A stretch of 25,873 bases of DNA, from the NCBI GenBank assembly GCA_032718475.1, contig JAUCBJ010002997.1, positions 1-25,873 of the forward strand. Reading direction: 5' to 3'. Each line of letters begins with the position of its first letter. Within the stretch, counting starts at the first letter, position 1. Below, piece after piece: positions 10,164-19,260 of this stretch. The DNA comes from Nemertoderma westbladi. Lineage: Eukaryota > Xenacoelomorpha > Nemertodermatida > Nemertodermatidae. Position numbers and translations under genes: made by a program. The notes under the pieces were generated by a model. It made no database searches. It worked only from the letters and a program-made list of their open reading frames with translations, and was not told where the DNA came from.

Positions 10164-11557
10164 ACATTCCTAGGTGGGCATCTTGGTTTATGTCAACAAT
10201 TATGGCAATATGTAAGTTTCCTTCCTGTAACTGTATATGTCCCAATGTTGTATTTTTTTACAAATGTGTTCTATTTGTTCCGTCAATCCCTTAATGTATG
10301 GAAGTTCTATGTTTTATACCTCTGGGCGTGTTCGCTGTGTTATTATATCCTCCTTAGGTATTGGTTTGTCGAATTTGTTGTTGACCTTATGAGAATTATG
10401 CATAATGCGAGTAGGGTACCCATTGGATTTTAGAGTGTATGCTAATTCCTATTGTGTGCGCCCCCTAGAGTCTAGATTTGAACATAATCTGTTGGTTCTA
10501 AAATAATCCACTACATACATATCTTGGGGTGATGGTTGGAACTAAAATGTAAATAACGGTTGGAATGGGTAGGTTTATGGTAAACTGTAGTAGATAAGGA
10601 ACCATTTTAATGTAACTAAGGTATCTAGAAAAGCGAATTCACCTTTGGAATTTTGCTTATCTGCAGTAAATTGCACATCACTACAGTATGTAGGCTGTTA
10701 GATAGTAAGATTTCGATATCATTAATATTTACAATGCACCAAGTGTCGTCGACATACCTATACCAAGTTTCAGGCAAAAAAGTTTCGAGCCCTGTCTTCT
10801 AAGCTAAACATAAACAGACAACACAATATGGGTGAAATGGGATTTACCATTGCGAGCCCTTTCACTAGTTCATAAATACAGTCACCATAAGAATAGGCAC
10901 TCTGCTCTAGAACATATTGGAACATATGCAACAAAATTCGAAAAGTGTCTACTGTGTTACCTGTACGTTCCGTAAACTCGGAATCGTTAAGAACAATATC
11001 TACTGCACATTTTTCCGCTTAACCTTTAGGAATGTTACCGAACATCAAATTAAACCTGTATGGTATCAACGTCTTTGATATTTACCTACAGGGTTGCTAG
11101 GTAACTTACTAAACTTAGATTCATCCCCTAAAATCTTTTCCATTTTCTCCTGATAATCAGATTTATTTAAGATGACAGTTTTATTGCCCTTATCCGCTGG
11201 GCGAATTATATTAGACTCGTCGCATGCAATACTATCTATTGCATCCCACTCATCTTCATTTAAATTAGCGTTAATAGGTGTACCTCTTCAAGTTTTCGAT
11301 AATACTTAAGAGTTTCGTGTCTAAAAGTTGCACCAATGCTGCCCCCTAATTGTTTAGAGGCCTTTTCTAGGGGAACAACAAAATCAGGCTCCGATACCTT
11401 TTTGGGTGTAGGTTCAAAGAGTAGGTTCTAAGACATCATGCTCTGTTTTTGTAAGAATTCGATTACTCTTATTAACGACAGTCTTTGGTGCAGTGGTTTA
11501 ACTTCTACCTGTAAAATTACATTGTTTTGTACGTAGCCAATCTAGTTTATATTTCAT
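10164..11557 (-). pseudogene. PLE-B decayed reverse transcriptase and linker
   Basis: Minus-strand translation in shifting frames gives an ordered series of PLE motifs: a possible start at 11555-11557; SNRILTKTEHDVL; KKVSEPDFVVPLEKAS; IRPADKGNKTVILNKS; YQEKMEKILGDESKF; KGLAMVNPISPILC (motif B region); YVDD at 10745-10756 (motif C); TTVYHKPTHSNRYLHF (thumb region); and LPYIKGLTEQI (linker). Several stops and frameshifts lie between the blocks, so it is not functional. With the GIY-YIG fragment at 8423-8605 it forms one old element. Its motifs are of the common YVDD PLE type and differ clearly from PLE-A, so the two elements belong to different lineages. Confidence 0.85.
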
Positions 11558-11818
11558 TTTTACGATATCTAACGATATCTAACCAATCAATATCTAACGA
11601 ATTAGTTATTAGCTAATGCGTAAAAGGGTCGCACAATCCAGGTAGTAACCAATAAGAACTGCATACAGCGTGATTAACTTTTTACTATTATTATTTACTT
11701 TCGTATTCAACCAAAGATTCACTACATTTAGAAATACCTAATTTAGTGTATGACATTTCTGCTCATTGTGCGTAACTCCGTTTTAAATTTAACCGGGCAC
11801 TAACATGTGGACTTTATA

Positions 11819-13357
11819 ATGATCCCATTCGACTTCACCACCCTCCCCTTTCGCATTGAAGCCAAGCGAAGAGGAGAAACGAACCACGTTTCTAAAGGAA
11901 CCCGGACAACCCAACGGAGAGAAACCAACCCGTTTAAAATCTCCACTAACACATCACAAGTGACAAATATCTCAGCCACGATCAACCTTATAAATCGCCG
12001 TTACATGGTCTTCGCCAAAGTAATCCCAGTAAGAATTCAAGGGGTCGGCAAATCCTTGACGACACTCGCGTTCCTTGATAACGGGTCGGACGGAACCATC
12101 ATCGACCGGGATTTCCTCGAGCAACTCGGCCTAGACTATAAACCTTGCAAACGGCCCATACAAACTATCACCGACCACAGAGAGGTAGAATCCGGGGAGG
12201 TGCAACTCCAGATGGAAGGGGTAATGAAGGGCTACGAGACGGTTAAGATGACCATCAAGAACGCCTTAGTACACACAGACCTCCGAGTGCAGTTCCGACA
12301 ATCAGCCGAGTACGCCCCCCTCATACAGCTGGACCGAGACGACGTGGATCTAAGGTGCCCGCCGTTGGATGTAAACCGCATCACCCTACTGATCGGACTT
12401 GATACACCGGAACTACACATACCCACCAGAGACGTCGCCCGATCTATAAAGCAGGATGACGGCTTTTACGCTGAACGAACAATAATGGGATGGACACTCT
12501 GCGGCATCAAGGAAGAGACTACCGACACCTATACATACCTTCCTAAATGTCAGATTAAAGAAAATGCAACATCCGTGGGTTATTGCTCAGCTACAGACCT
12601 GGGCGAGGAATTATTCCTTGAGACCGAGAAATCCCAGCAGGAGCTGACCAAATACTTTAATCTAGAGACCCAAGAGTTTGCCGAGAAGGACGAGAATCCG
12701 TCCGAGGAAGATCAATATTGTATCGACATTTTTGATCAGGCAACGTTCAAAGACGGACATTGGTGCTCGCCCATGCTTTGGTGGCTAGTAATGTTGTTGA
12801 TGATAATAATGACGTGGATAACATTGACACCATTAATGGGAGAGTATGGACTAATCTGCCGTAATACCCGGATGGCGAACGCCTCGGTTGAGTCCCTCAC
12901 ACCCAACCACCTACTGGGAAGACCCAAGACCCATATTCCTCCAGAAATAATGTTTCCGGATCCCAACGATATCGCGAGACATACATATTGGAAGAAGGCC
13001 CAAGCGTTGGCAGCGCATTGGTGGAGAATCTGGGCCCAGGAGTACCTCATAACCCTCCGGACCAGGAGGAAGTGGAACAACACCTACAGGAATGTCGAAG
13101 TTGGCGACATGGTGCTGGTCAAAGAAGACCTCAGAGACCGCGTCCACTGGCCTGTGGCGCGAGTCGTGGCAATACAACCGAGCAAAGACGGACTTGCGAG
13201 GACTGTGACGATACGAACGGCAAAGGGCCACTACCAACGCCCTATCCAGAGGCTGTGCCTTCTTGAAGGCAATGACAGCGGTGACTCTACGAGAGGTGAT
13301 AAGTTTCCTACTCAAGATCCTGCTGCAGACATTGGTGACAAACCTAAACCCGTTTAA
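11819..13357 (+). CDS. BEL/Pao pol remnant: aspartic protease fused to integrase C-terminal domain, RT deleted
   Basis: Open frame of 512 codons from the first ATG at 11819; the frame opens after a TAA at 11801. Counting from 11807 (4 codons before this ATG): residues about 70-232 match the BEL/Pao aspartic protease (DUF1758 type), with active-site motif FLDNGSDGT (Asp91), the GLD block (197-199) and a closing MGWTLCG. Residues 300-325 match the acidic segment before the BEL RT (FKDGHW). Residues about 363-487 match the extreme C-terminus of BEL integrase (DUF5641 type: SLTPNHLLGRP, then VEVGDMVLVKED, then VHWPVARV). RT, RNase H and the integrase core, normally more than 800 residues, are missing; the join is near residues 325-360, where the sequence becomes Met/Ile/Leu-rich. 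The frame stays open across the join. The gag part is absent. No full element could move with this product alone. The neighbouring LTR-like block downstream may be its 3' LTR. Confidence 0.8.
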   Translation: MIPFDFTTLPFRIEAKRRGETNHVSKGTRTTQRRETNPFKISTNTSQVTNISATINLINRRYMVFAKVIPVRIQGVGKSLTTLAFLDNGSDGTIIDRDFLEQLGLDYKPCKRPIQTITDHREVESGEVQLQMEGVMKGYETVKMTIKNALVHTDLRVQFRQSAEYAPLIQLDRDDVDLRCPPLDVNRITLLIGLDTPELHIPTRDVARSIKQDDGFYAERTIMGWTLCGIKEETTDTYTYLPKCQIKENATSVGYCSATDLGEELFLETEKSQQELTKYFNLETQEFAEKDENPSEEDQYCIDIFDQATFKDGHWCSPMLWWLVMLLMIIMTWITLTPLMGEYGLICRNTRMANASVESLTPNHLLGRPKTHIPPEIMFPDPNDIARHTYWKKAQALAAHWWRIWAQEYLITLRTRRKWNNTYRNVEVGDMVLVKEDLRDRVHWPVARVVAIQPSKDGLARTVTIRTAKGHYQRPIQRLCLLEGNDSGDSTRGDKFPTQDPAADIGDKPKPV

Positions 13358-13631
13358 ACCCTTCTCATCATGTTGACAAACTCTTTTAAACTGTGATTTA
13401 TTGACAATGAAAATGGACCCCCCTTAAACCAACTGTAACCACGCAATGGTATTTGTGTTTCCTCGTGTGTTATGTGGAGTCCAGCGTCACCCTGCAGATG
13501 TTTCGACTGACGCAGGGTCGTTTATGTATTGTTTACCCTGATTTTGGTCATCGGGACCAATGACATTGGATTATTGGAAATGGTAAAGATTTGAAGTGGA
13601 ATTCATTGTATCCATTGTAGTATGTTATGTT
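13358..13631 (+). other. Spacer after the BEL/Pao remnant
   Basis: No gene. It contains a stem-loop with ACCCTGC (about 13489) pairing with GCAGGGT (about 13512). Confidence 0.5.
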
Positions 13632-14055
13632 GTCCGTTGCGTGCGCAGTTCGGGGCGTAGGCGGTGTAACTAGTCCAGCTGTAGATCCCGGATTGCCGCG
13701 CAACACCCCCTTTATCCCGTTATTCTGGTGGGTCCATGGTGCATCCACATGACTTCGACGATAGAGGGTTTTATGTTTCTCAGTCGCGTTATTCTGGTGG
13801 GACCGTTGCGTGGATTTTGGGGCATAAGCGGTGTAACTAGTCCAGCTGTAGATCCCAGAATGTTGCGTAACCCCATCCCACATGACTTCGTCGGCTGAGC
13901 TTTATGTTGTTGGGAGTGTTATTCTGGTGGGTCCCTGGTGCATTCCACGTGACTTCACTTCCAGCGTCTTCATTGTCCGTTACGTGTGCAGTTTGGGGCG
14001 TAGGCGGTGTAACTAGCCCAGCTGTAGATCCCAGATTGACGCGTAACACCCCTTC
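13632..14055 (+). repeat. Three-copy tandem repeat (167/176-bp unit)
   Basis: GCGGTGTAACTAGTCCAGCT and its variants occur at 13661, 13828 and 14004, each followed by GTAGATCCC, a GCGTAAC-type segment and then, in the first two copies, TTATTCTGGTGGG. Copies are diverged by roughly 10-20 percent by eye. The repeat lies between the BEL/Pao remnant and the exonuclease-like ORF and could be part of the same element's internal region. Confidence 0.8.
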
Positions 14056-14479
14056 CACAACGAAAATTTCCCAAAGAAGATGATTGAATGTAGTTGGAAA
14101 TGATGAAAAGAAACAGACGACATTACTATAAACCGAATGATGACGCGTATGATGATGAAAATGTAATGATGCGCACCCTGGTGCTGCGCTTATAACAAAT
14201 GATGATAGCCGGGGGGCTATAACCCCAATGATGATGTGGAAATAAATGGAAATGTGAAATAAATGTGAAATAAATGGTGGAACTAAATGATGAAATGTGT
14301 TGAAATAAATGAAATGTGATGAAATAATAATGAGAAATGAAAAAAGACAAAAAAAGGTATAAAAAGTCTAAAGAAAAGAATTGGAAACAAGAAAAGGACA
14401 TAAAAAGTCATAAAAACTGTTTCAGACTTTCTGGACTTATAATTAACTGATCTAATTTGTAACGGACATAATCGTAAAT
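14056..14479 (+). other. Purine-rich leader with repeated ATGs
   Basis: No ORF of its own. It is rich in AATGATGAAA-like and AAATAAATG words, so a transcript would carry many short upstream start codons before the 14480 ATG. An in-frame stop (TAA, 14453-14455) precedes the ORF. Confidence 0.5.
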
Positions 14480-16927
14480 ATGGACCCAAATCGCCAAATT
14501 ATCGGCGAATTACGTAATACGATAGATCTACTGGAATATCCGCAACCTGGATCCCCTAACTTTGATACGAATTGGAATGCCCTGATAAATGAGAACGTGC
14601 GAGTCGTTAAATTCACCGGGCGAGAGGGACCGGATTCCCGGAACCTACGAGAGCTCCGGTTGGCCGATGCTAGTACGAGACTGAAAAGAACTCGGAACGC
14701 AAAGGCAACCGGATGGGACGAGTCGTCGTTCTGGGAAACTTTCCGGCAAAGCGTCTACAAATCCCGATGTTTGATATACGACAACGAAGGAAACGCGACG
14801 CCCACCTCGAAAGCGATTACGTTGGCGAGATGTCAAAGTTTCGTCGACGACAAGAGTACGTACCTCGCCCACTGGGGAAACCTGTCGGAGTGTACGGCGA
14901 CGCTACGAGAGGAACGTATATCGATCATCCAGAATTGCGACGACTACCAGGAAAAGTACGGGTCGAAAAAATATGGTCGATCCTTGGTCGTCGTCCTCGG
15001 AACCCTGGACGGTTTGGTATTGGTGTGTCGAATATTTCCGACACCCAGACAGGAAGTGCAGGCAGCCGGAGCGATCTGGTTACTACCTCCGGAAATCCAA
15101 AAGATCCTTTTCGACTTCGACGTCATTAAAATCGGGTCGGATATAAAGGCGGACGTCCGGAATGACTACGCGAACGCTCCTTCAGGAAGAGACCGACGAG
15201 ACGACCTCAACGCCCTTAGCCATTGCGTCGACACTCAAACGCTATTAGCCTGGTTACGATTCGCTGAGTTCATGCGAGGATTCCGAGAGGTGAGACCGAC
15301 GAAATCCGGGATCGGCTACCTCGCTGTGCTAAACGGCGGCATCGACTTCAAACCCCAGAAATTCCGGGATTATAATAAAATATATGGTGGATACCCGGGA
15401 TTAGAAATAAAGAGCGAGCGAGAGGGTCGATGGAAGGACGTTGAGAGAAAGTGGACGATACACCAAAGGTGGGAGAATCTGGATCGACGGAACTACATCT
15501 ACGTCGTTATGGAATCATACACCGTCGCTAAGTTTATCTGTAAAACTCTCGATAACCTCATTACGGCGGTTCCTCTTTCCTTCGTCGACTACGACTGGAA
15601 CGAGGTTATAAACCACGCATTCAAAGCGGTCGAGAACATTACACCGGGAGAGACGAAAACGCTAGCCGTTATCGATTCCTGGGACGAGAGTGGACCTTAC
15701 GACATCCCTACGATTACCGATCTTCTCGGTGCGGAGGAGCCTCTGATTTCTTCGGAAGGGGAAGAACTATGGCTACATGAGGGTGTCCTACTCTCCACCC
15801 CGAAGCGACAACTCGAGCCGGAGGCCGCTTACCAACCGGCCGCCAAACGGATTGCTTCGGCCGAACCTACGACGGAAGCAGGCATATTATCCCCACTCGG
15901 CTCCGGTAGCCCTGCGAGGGAGTTAATCACCACCTCCGCGTTGAGCGACTTCGGCGATATATGCCAAAGGTTATCACCATATCCTTTCCCGGGAGGCGAA
16001 GACTGGTCTTCGGAGATTCCGAGTACCAGCAACCAACGGCCCCGCTCAGCGATACTGGTTGAAAAGGGTCCCAGCGCTGCGCCGACTCCCGACGATCTCC
16101 TCGGTATCCCTCGGTCGAAAACCCCGGCACCTCTTCGCCGACCAGCGGTGGCTACTACACCCTCCGTTCCTCAGGATCCTATGCGACTAACCCGTTGGTA
16201 CGCCGAGCAAACCGAATGGATCCACCGCCAGAAACGGTCGTCCGAGTTGAGACCGACGGGACACAAAGAAGGTTATCGGAGCGAGGACCTACTACGCAAA
16301 AGCCCAGCCTTCCGCGGGCTACCGACCACCGCGAATATTCAGAAGAGCGACCGACGACTCGAGTATTACGTCGGCGTCCCGATTCCGATATTCCCCGGTC
16401 GAGAGATGCAGTTGGAGGTGTGCGGTAACTGCGGTTCGGAGCAGTGCCCACGCGGTAGAAGGAATCGGGTTACCGATTCATGCCTCCAGCTCCTCGGGAT
16501 ACTTTATTGCCCATACTGCGCGACATCGGGCCACGACGTTTCCGTCTGTCCGATCCTATATAACCTCTGCACCACGTGCGGTTTCCGTGGACATTCCGCT
16601 AGCCCCCGCTGCTATATCAAATGTCCTACCAAAGACGTTACCGCTATGGGAAATATGGTCATGTTTGAAACATACGCAAACAGCCACATAAAGACCAAGG
16701 TTCGGAGAAACGCTCGGATTATCGCGCAGGAGATGGCGTGCGGGTATTTCTCCTTCCCGGAACGCCTCCACACGACGGCCACGCTGCCTTTCCATTGCGT
16801 GGATCTGTTGCTGAGCGCCGGATTATTCGGCCCATTCGAAGTCATTAGACGCTTATACTCGTATAAAGAGGAGTTCGGTGACGGAAAGTGGTTCCTAGAG
16901 GCGCGCAACACCGAGTTGGAAAGATGA
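14480..16927 (+). CDS. 815-aa protein: degenerate DEDD 3'-5' exonuclease-like domain plus CCHC zinc knuckles
   Basis: Intact ORF; its ATG has A at -3 and G at +4 and follows an in-frame stop. Residues about 147-355 can be aligned by eye with the WRN/EXD2-type exonuclease fold: a strand ISIIQNCDD (Exo I position, where DxE is expected, reads Asn152-x-Asp154); LVVVLG and LVLVCRIF strands; LPPEIQKIL; IKIGSDIKAD (Exo II, Asp225 kept); CVDTQTLL (Asp251); and YVVME (Exo III, YxxxD with Glu345 instead of Asp). Residues 400-640 are Pro/Ser/Thr-rich and probably disordered. A zinc cluster follows: C648/C651/C656, a canonical CCHC knuckle (C677, C680, H685, C690) and a near-canonical one (C697, C700, H705, C711). 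Zinc knuckles suggest nucleic-acid binding, as in retroelement Gag. No transmembrane segment or signal peptide. It is followed by a polypurine tract and an LTR-like block on the same strand. I do not recognise a named family; the exonuclease reading is inference. Confidence 0.7.
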   Translation: MDPNRQIIGELRNTIDLLEYPQPGSPNFDTNWNALINENVRVVKFTGREGPDSRNLRELRLADASTRLKRTRNAKATGWDESSFWETFRQSVYKSRCLIYDNEGNATPTSKAITLARCQSFVDDKSTYLAHWGNLSECTATLREERISIIQNCDDYQEKYGSKKYGRSLVVVLGTLDGLVLVCRIFPTPRQEVQAAGAIWLLPPEIQKILFDFDVIKIGSDIKADVRNDYANAPSGRDRRDDLNALSHCVDTQTLLAWLRFAEFMRGFREVRPTKSGIGYLAVLNGGIDFKPQKFRDYNKIYGGYPGLEIKSEREGRWKDVERKWTIHQRWENLDRRNYIYVVMESYTVAKFICKTLDNLITAVPLSFVDYDWNEVINHAFKAVENITPGETKTLAVIDSWDESGPYDIPTITDLLGAEEPLISSEGEELWLHEGVLLSTPKRQLEPEAAYQPAAKRIASAEPTTEAGILSPLGSGSPARELITTSALSDFGDICQRLSPYPFPGGEDWSSEIPSTSNQRPRSAILVEKGPSAAPTPDDLLGIPRSKTPAPLRRPAVATTPSVPQDPMRLTRWYAEQTEWIHRQKRSSELRPTGHKEGYRSEDLLRKSPAFRGLPTTANIQKSDRRLEYYVGVPIPIFPGREMQLEVCGNCGSEQCPRGRRNRVTDSCLQLLGILYCPYCATSGHDVSVCPILYNLCTTCGFRGHSASPRCYIKCPTKDVTAMGNMVMFETYANSHIKTKVRRNARIIAQEMACGYFSFPERLHTTATLPFHCVDLLLSAGLFGPFEVIRRLYSYKEEFGDGKWFLEARNTELER

Positions 16928-17250
16928 ACCGATATGATCCCGATGCCATCGAAAGGCAGAGCCGCCAGGAGACAAGCCGAAGCGTTGCTCACGATGGATG
17001 TTTGACGCTCCCCTTCCAGCTCTAGCGATCGACGAGAGTCGATGGGCGAAGAGGAGAAAGGCGTATCAGAGAAAGAAATAGTGGATCGGGATATTCCAGG
17101 AACATTTATTGAACATTTATTTTTATACATATATATATACATAAACTCTAGGCCAAATTAATCAAGACTATGCAATATTAAATTTGGATTTTTTATATTG
17201 GGAATGACCTACGCAAACTCAATCTACCGATAGACCTCACGAAGGTCATT
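16928..17250 (+). other. Region between ORF and polypurine tract
   Basis: After the stop, the same frame continues open from an ATG at 16934 for 23 codons, then stops. A basic segment (RWAKRRKAYQRKK) lies in another frame up to about 17083. This could be a frameshifted former C-terminus, or chance. Confidence 0.35.
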
Positions 17251-17259
17251 GGGGGGGAC
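17251..17259 (+). promoter_or_regulatory. Polypurine tract
   Basis: GGGGGGGA immediately before TGTTCGC is the position and composition expected of a polypurine tract that primes plus-strand synthesis in an LTR retrotransposon. Confidence 0.55.
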
Positions 17260-18458
17260 TGTTCGCGGTATTTCAACTTTTCATAACGCGAGTTGAATAT
17301 TTTTTGTATTTATTTAAAATGATTATTCCGATATCACTACTGGGTGCGGGACCATGGGTTTTGGGCACATTCTATGGACTGGGGGCGATTTATGGGCGAA
17401 TATTGGGGCGACTTACAGGGTACGGGAATAATTTCATGTTTATAAGGGCCAGGGGTGGGAGGCAAAGTTAAGCAGTATTCAGGTTAGCCTGAGTACTATT
17501 AGGCCCTGGCCAACTTCCTGTTGCCTGTAGAGGTGGATTTGGTAACGTGCCAGGCCTAAAGGACAAGGACTGCCCTTAGCGGTCCCTGGCCAACAGCAGT
17601 TATTACGAGCCTGAAAAGGACATCGGAACGCCAGCTGCTTGTGTCAGGGACTTGCGACGGGAAACGACACGACAGACCCCTAGCCAAGCCGTACTGGTTC
17701 TCGATGATCGTTCCCTTCGGGGTTCGTGAGGGGTGGGAAGGACACGCGAAAGGGTCTACCGACTAACAGAGGAAGGGTTTGACGAGGACTGCCCTTAGCG
17801 GTCTCTGGTCAACAGCAGTTATTACGAGCCTGAAAAGGACATCGGAACGCCGGCTGCTTGTACCAGGGATTTGCGACGGGAACCGACGACAGACCCCTTA
17901 GCCAAGCCGTACTGGTTCTCGATGATCGTTCCCTTCGGGGTTCGTGAGGTGTGGGACGGACACGCGACGGGGTCGAAAGACAAAGGACTGGACTCTACTG
18001 GCCTACCTACTGTTCGGAGCAGTTTCTCGGCTGCCGAAGCGACTACGAGCCTGAATAAGAACTCGGAAAGCCTAGGTGGTTGGGTCTCTGCGATGAACCG
18101 ACGGACCCCTAGCCAAGCCGTACTGGTTTTCGATGATCGAACCCTTCGGGGTTCGGGAGGGGTGGGACGGACACGCGAACGGGTCCACCGACACGACAGA
18201 CTCCTAGCCAAGCCGTACTGGTTCTCGATGACCGATCCCTTCGGGGTTCGAGAGGGGTGGTACGGATACGCGACAGAGTCTACCGACTGGACCGACCCTT
18301 AGCCAAGCCGTGCTGGTTCTCGATGAAAGATCCCTTCGGGGTTCGGGAGTGGTGGAACGGACACGCGACAGGGTCGACCGACACCGACACTACGGCACCA
18401 AGACTAGGACCGCGGGAAAATCTGGGGAACATTAGTTAGGCTAAAATCTGAGCGAACA
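17260..18458 (+). mobile_element. LTR-like block, probable 3' LTR (1199 bp)
   Basis: It begins TGTTCGC (17260-17266) and ends GCGAACA (18452-18458), a perfect 7-bp terminal inverted repeat in TG...CA form, and is preceded by a polypurine tract. A TATA-like TTTATAAGG at about 17439-17447 would place transcription start about 200 bases into the block. The downstream half is filled with tandem repeats. The TGTT start is common in BEL/Pao LTRs, which fits the pol remnant at 11.8-13.4 kb. No second copy of this block exists in the window, so LTR status is not proven; a solo LTR or an element with its 5' LTR lost or distant are both possible. Confidence 0.6.
17566..18400 (+). repeat. Compound tandem repeat inside the LTR-like block
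   Basis: AGCCAAGCCGTACTGGTT (with minor variants) occurs at 17682, 17900, 18111, 18206 and 18301. Spacing is 218, 211, 95 and 95 bases: the first units include an extra segment (AGGACTGCCCTTAGCGGT, at 17566 and 17785) that is missing from the last two. Every unit carries CCCTTCGGGGTTCG, which forms a short hairpin with a TTCG loop. Confidence 0.85.
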
Positions 18459-18790
18459 GTGGGTAATTAGATAATATACTGTAGGGATTTATATTGTCGT
18501 GTATAATTATTGTGAATATTTGGTGTATATTGATTTGGGGAAGCCCAATTAATTCTCAATCAAGGTTCAGTGAGATTAGCTCAAGGTTCAACTGTAGGGA
18601 AGTTACATTAAAGCGTATATCCAACCAATGCAGCTTTTTCTCAACCGCAATCTTGCATTTAGGAACATTCCTTCTCCACAATCAATATCCGGTGACTGGC
18701 CGGGATTCCGTGGTCTGTAAAATTCCGCCTCCAGCATCAGCGTTTTTCCCCCATGGTGTCGGGAATAACGGCAACAAAGGGACTGTCGCG
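18459..18790. other. Spacer, no recognised gene
   Basis: Between the LTR-like block and the next tandem repeat. CAAGGTTCAACTGTAGGGAAG near 18580 resembles the unit boundary of that repeat, so part may be a decayed further copy. Confidence 0.4.
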
Positions 18791-19260
18791 CCGGACACCC
18801 CACCAAAGTAGATATCATGGTCGGAGAGATCTCCAAAAGGATCTATGGGACTAGCATTTGTCTGATTAACCGTAGGCAATGGGGAATCGTAACTGATCTC
18901 ATTGAGCACGTTCAGGCTTGGTTGAGCCCACCAGTTGTTCGAGTTGAACTATAGGGAAGGGATAGTCCTTCCGGACACCCCACCAAGGTAGATATCGTGA
19001 TTGGAGAGATCTCCAAAAGGATCTACAGGACTAGCACTCGTCGGATTAACCATAGGCAATGGCGAATCGGAACTGAACTCGTTGCGTGCATCCAGACGTT
19101 GTAGAGCCCACGAGTTTAACTGTAGGGACGGGATAGTCGTTCCAAACAACCCACCAAGGTAGATATCGCGATTGGAGATATCTACGAAAGTATCATTCAT
19201 GGTGTTCATCTCGTTAAGCGCATCCAGACATGGTTGAGCCCATGAGTTTAACTCTCAAAA
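18791..19260 (-). repeat. Tandem repeat (180/171-bp units) with an open minus-strand frame
   Basis: Units begin at 18791, 18971 and 19142 (plus-strand CCACCAAGGTAGATATC and variants). Both spacings are multiples of three. The minus-strand reading frame is shared by all three units and encodes a recurring peptide (for example DPFGDLSNHDIYLGG and DPFGDLSDHDIYFGG), broken by one stop near 18949 and another near 19243. This could be a decayed exon of a repeat protein or a minisatellite whose length happens to be divisible by three. I recognise no protein family. Confidence 0.55.

Noticed and set aside
10329-10335. TGTTCGC, the same 7-mer as the LTR start
   Set aside because: It lies inside the decayed PLE-B linker and the following sequence does not match the LTR, so it is chance.
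12736-13315. Minus-strand open frames of 115 and 134 codons
   Set aside because: They lie opposite the conserved integrase C-terminal domain and resemble no protein.
13937-13945. TGGTGCATT, resembling the start of a tRNA-Gly primer-binding site
   Set aside because: Only nine bases match, it lies within a tandem repeat, and no LTR end (CA) precedes it.
13632-14055. Tandem repeat as the missing 5' LTR
   Set aside because: Its units do not resemble any part of the 17260-18458 block, and the two LTRs of one element should be near-identical.
14126-14489. Phe/Ser/His-rich minus-strand open frames resembling membrane proteins
   Set aside because: They are the reverse translation of a purine-rich low-complexity leader.
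17822-18439. Open frames on both strands through the LTR repeat
   Set aside because: Repeat-generated; spacing is not a consistent multiple of three and no domain is present.
18791-19260. Tandem repeats as a CRISPR array
   Set aside because: The DNA is eukaryotic, the units are long and contiguous, and there are no unique spacers.
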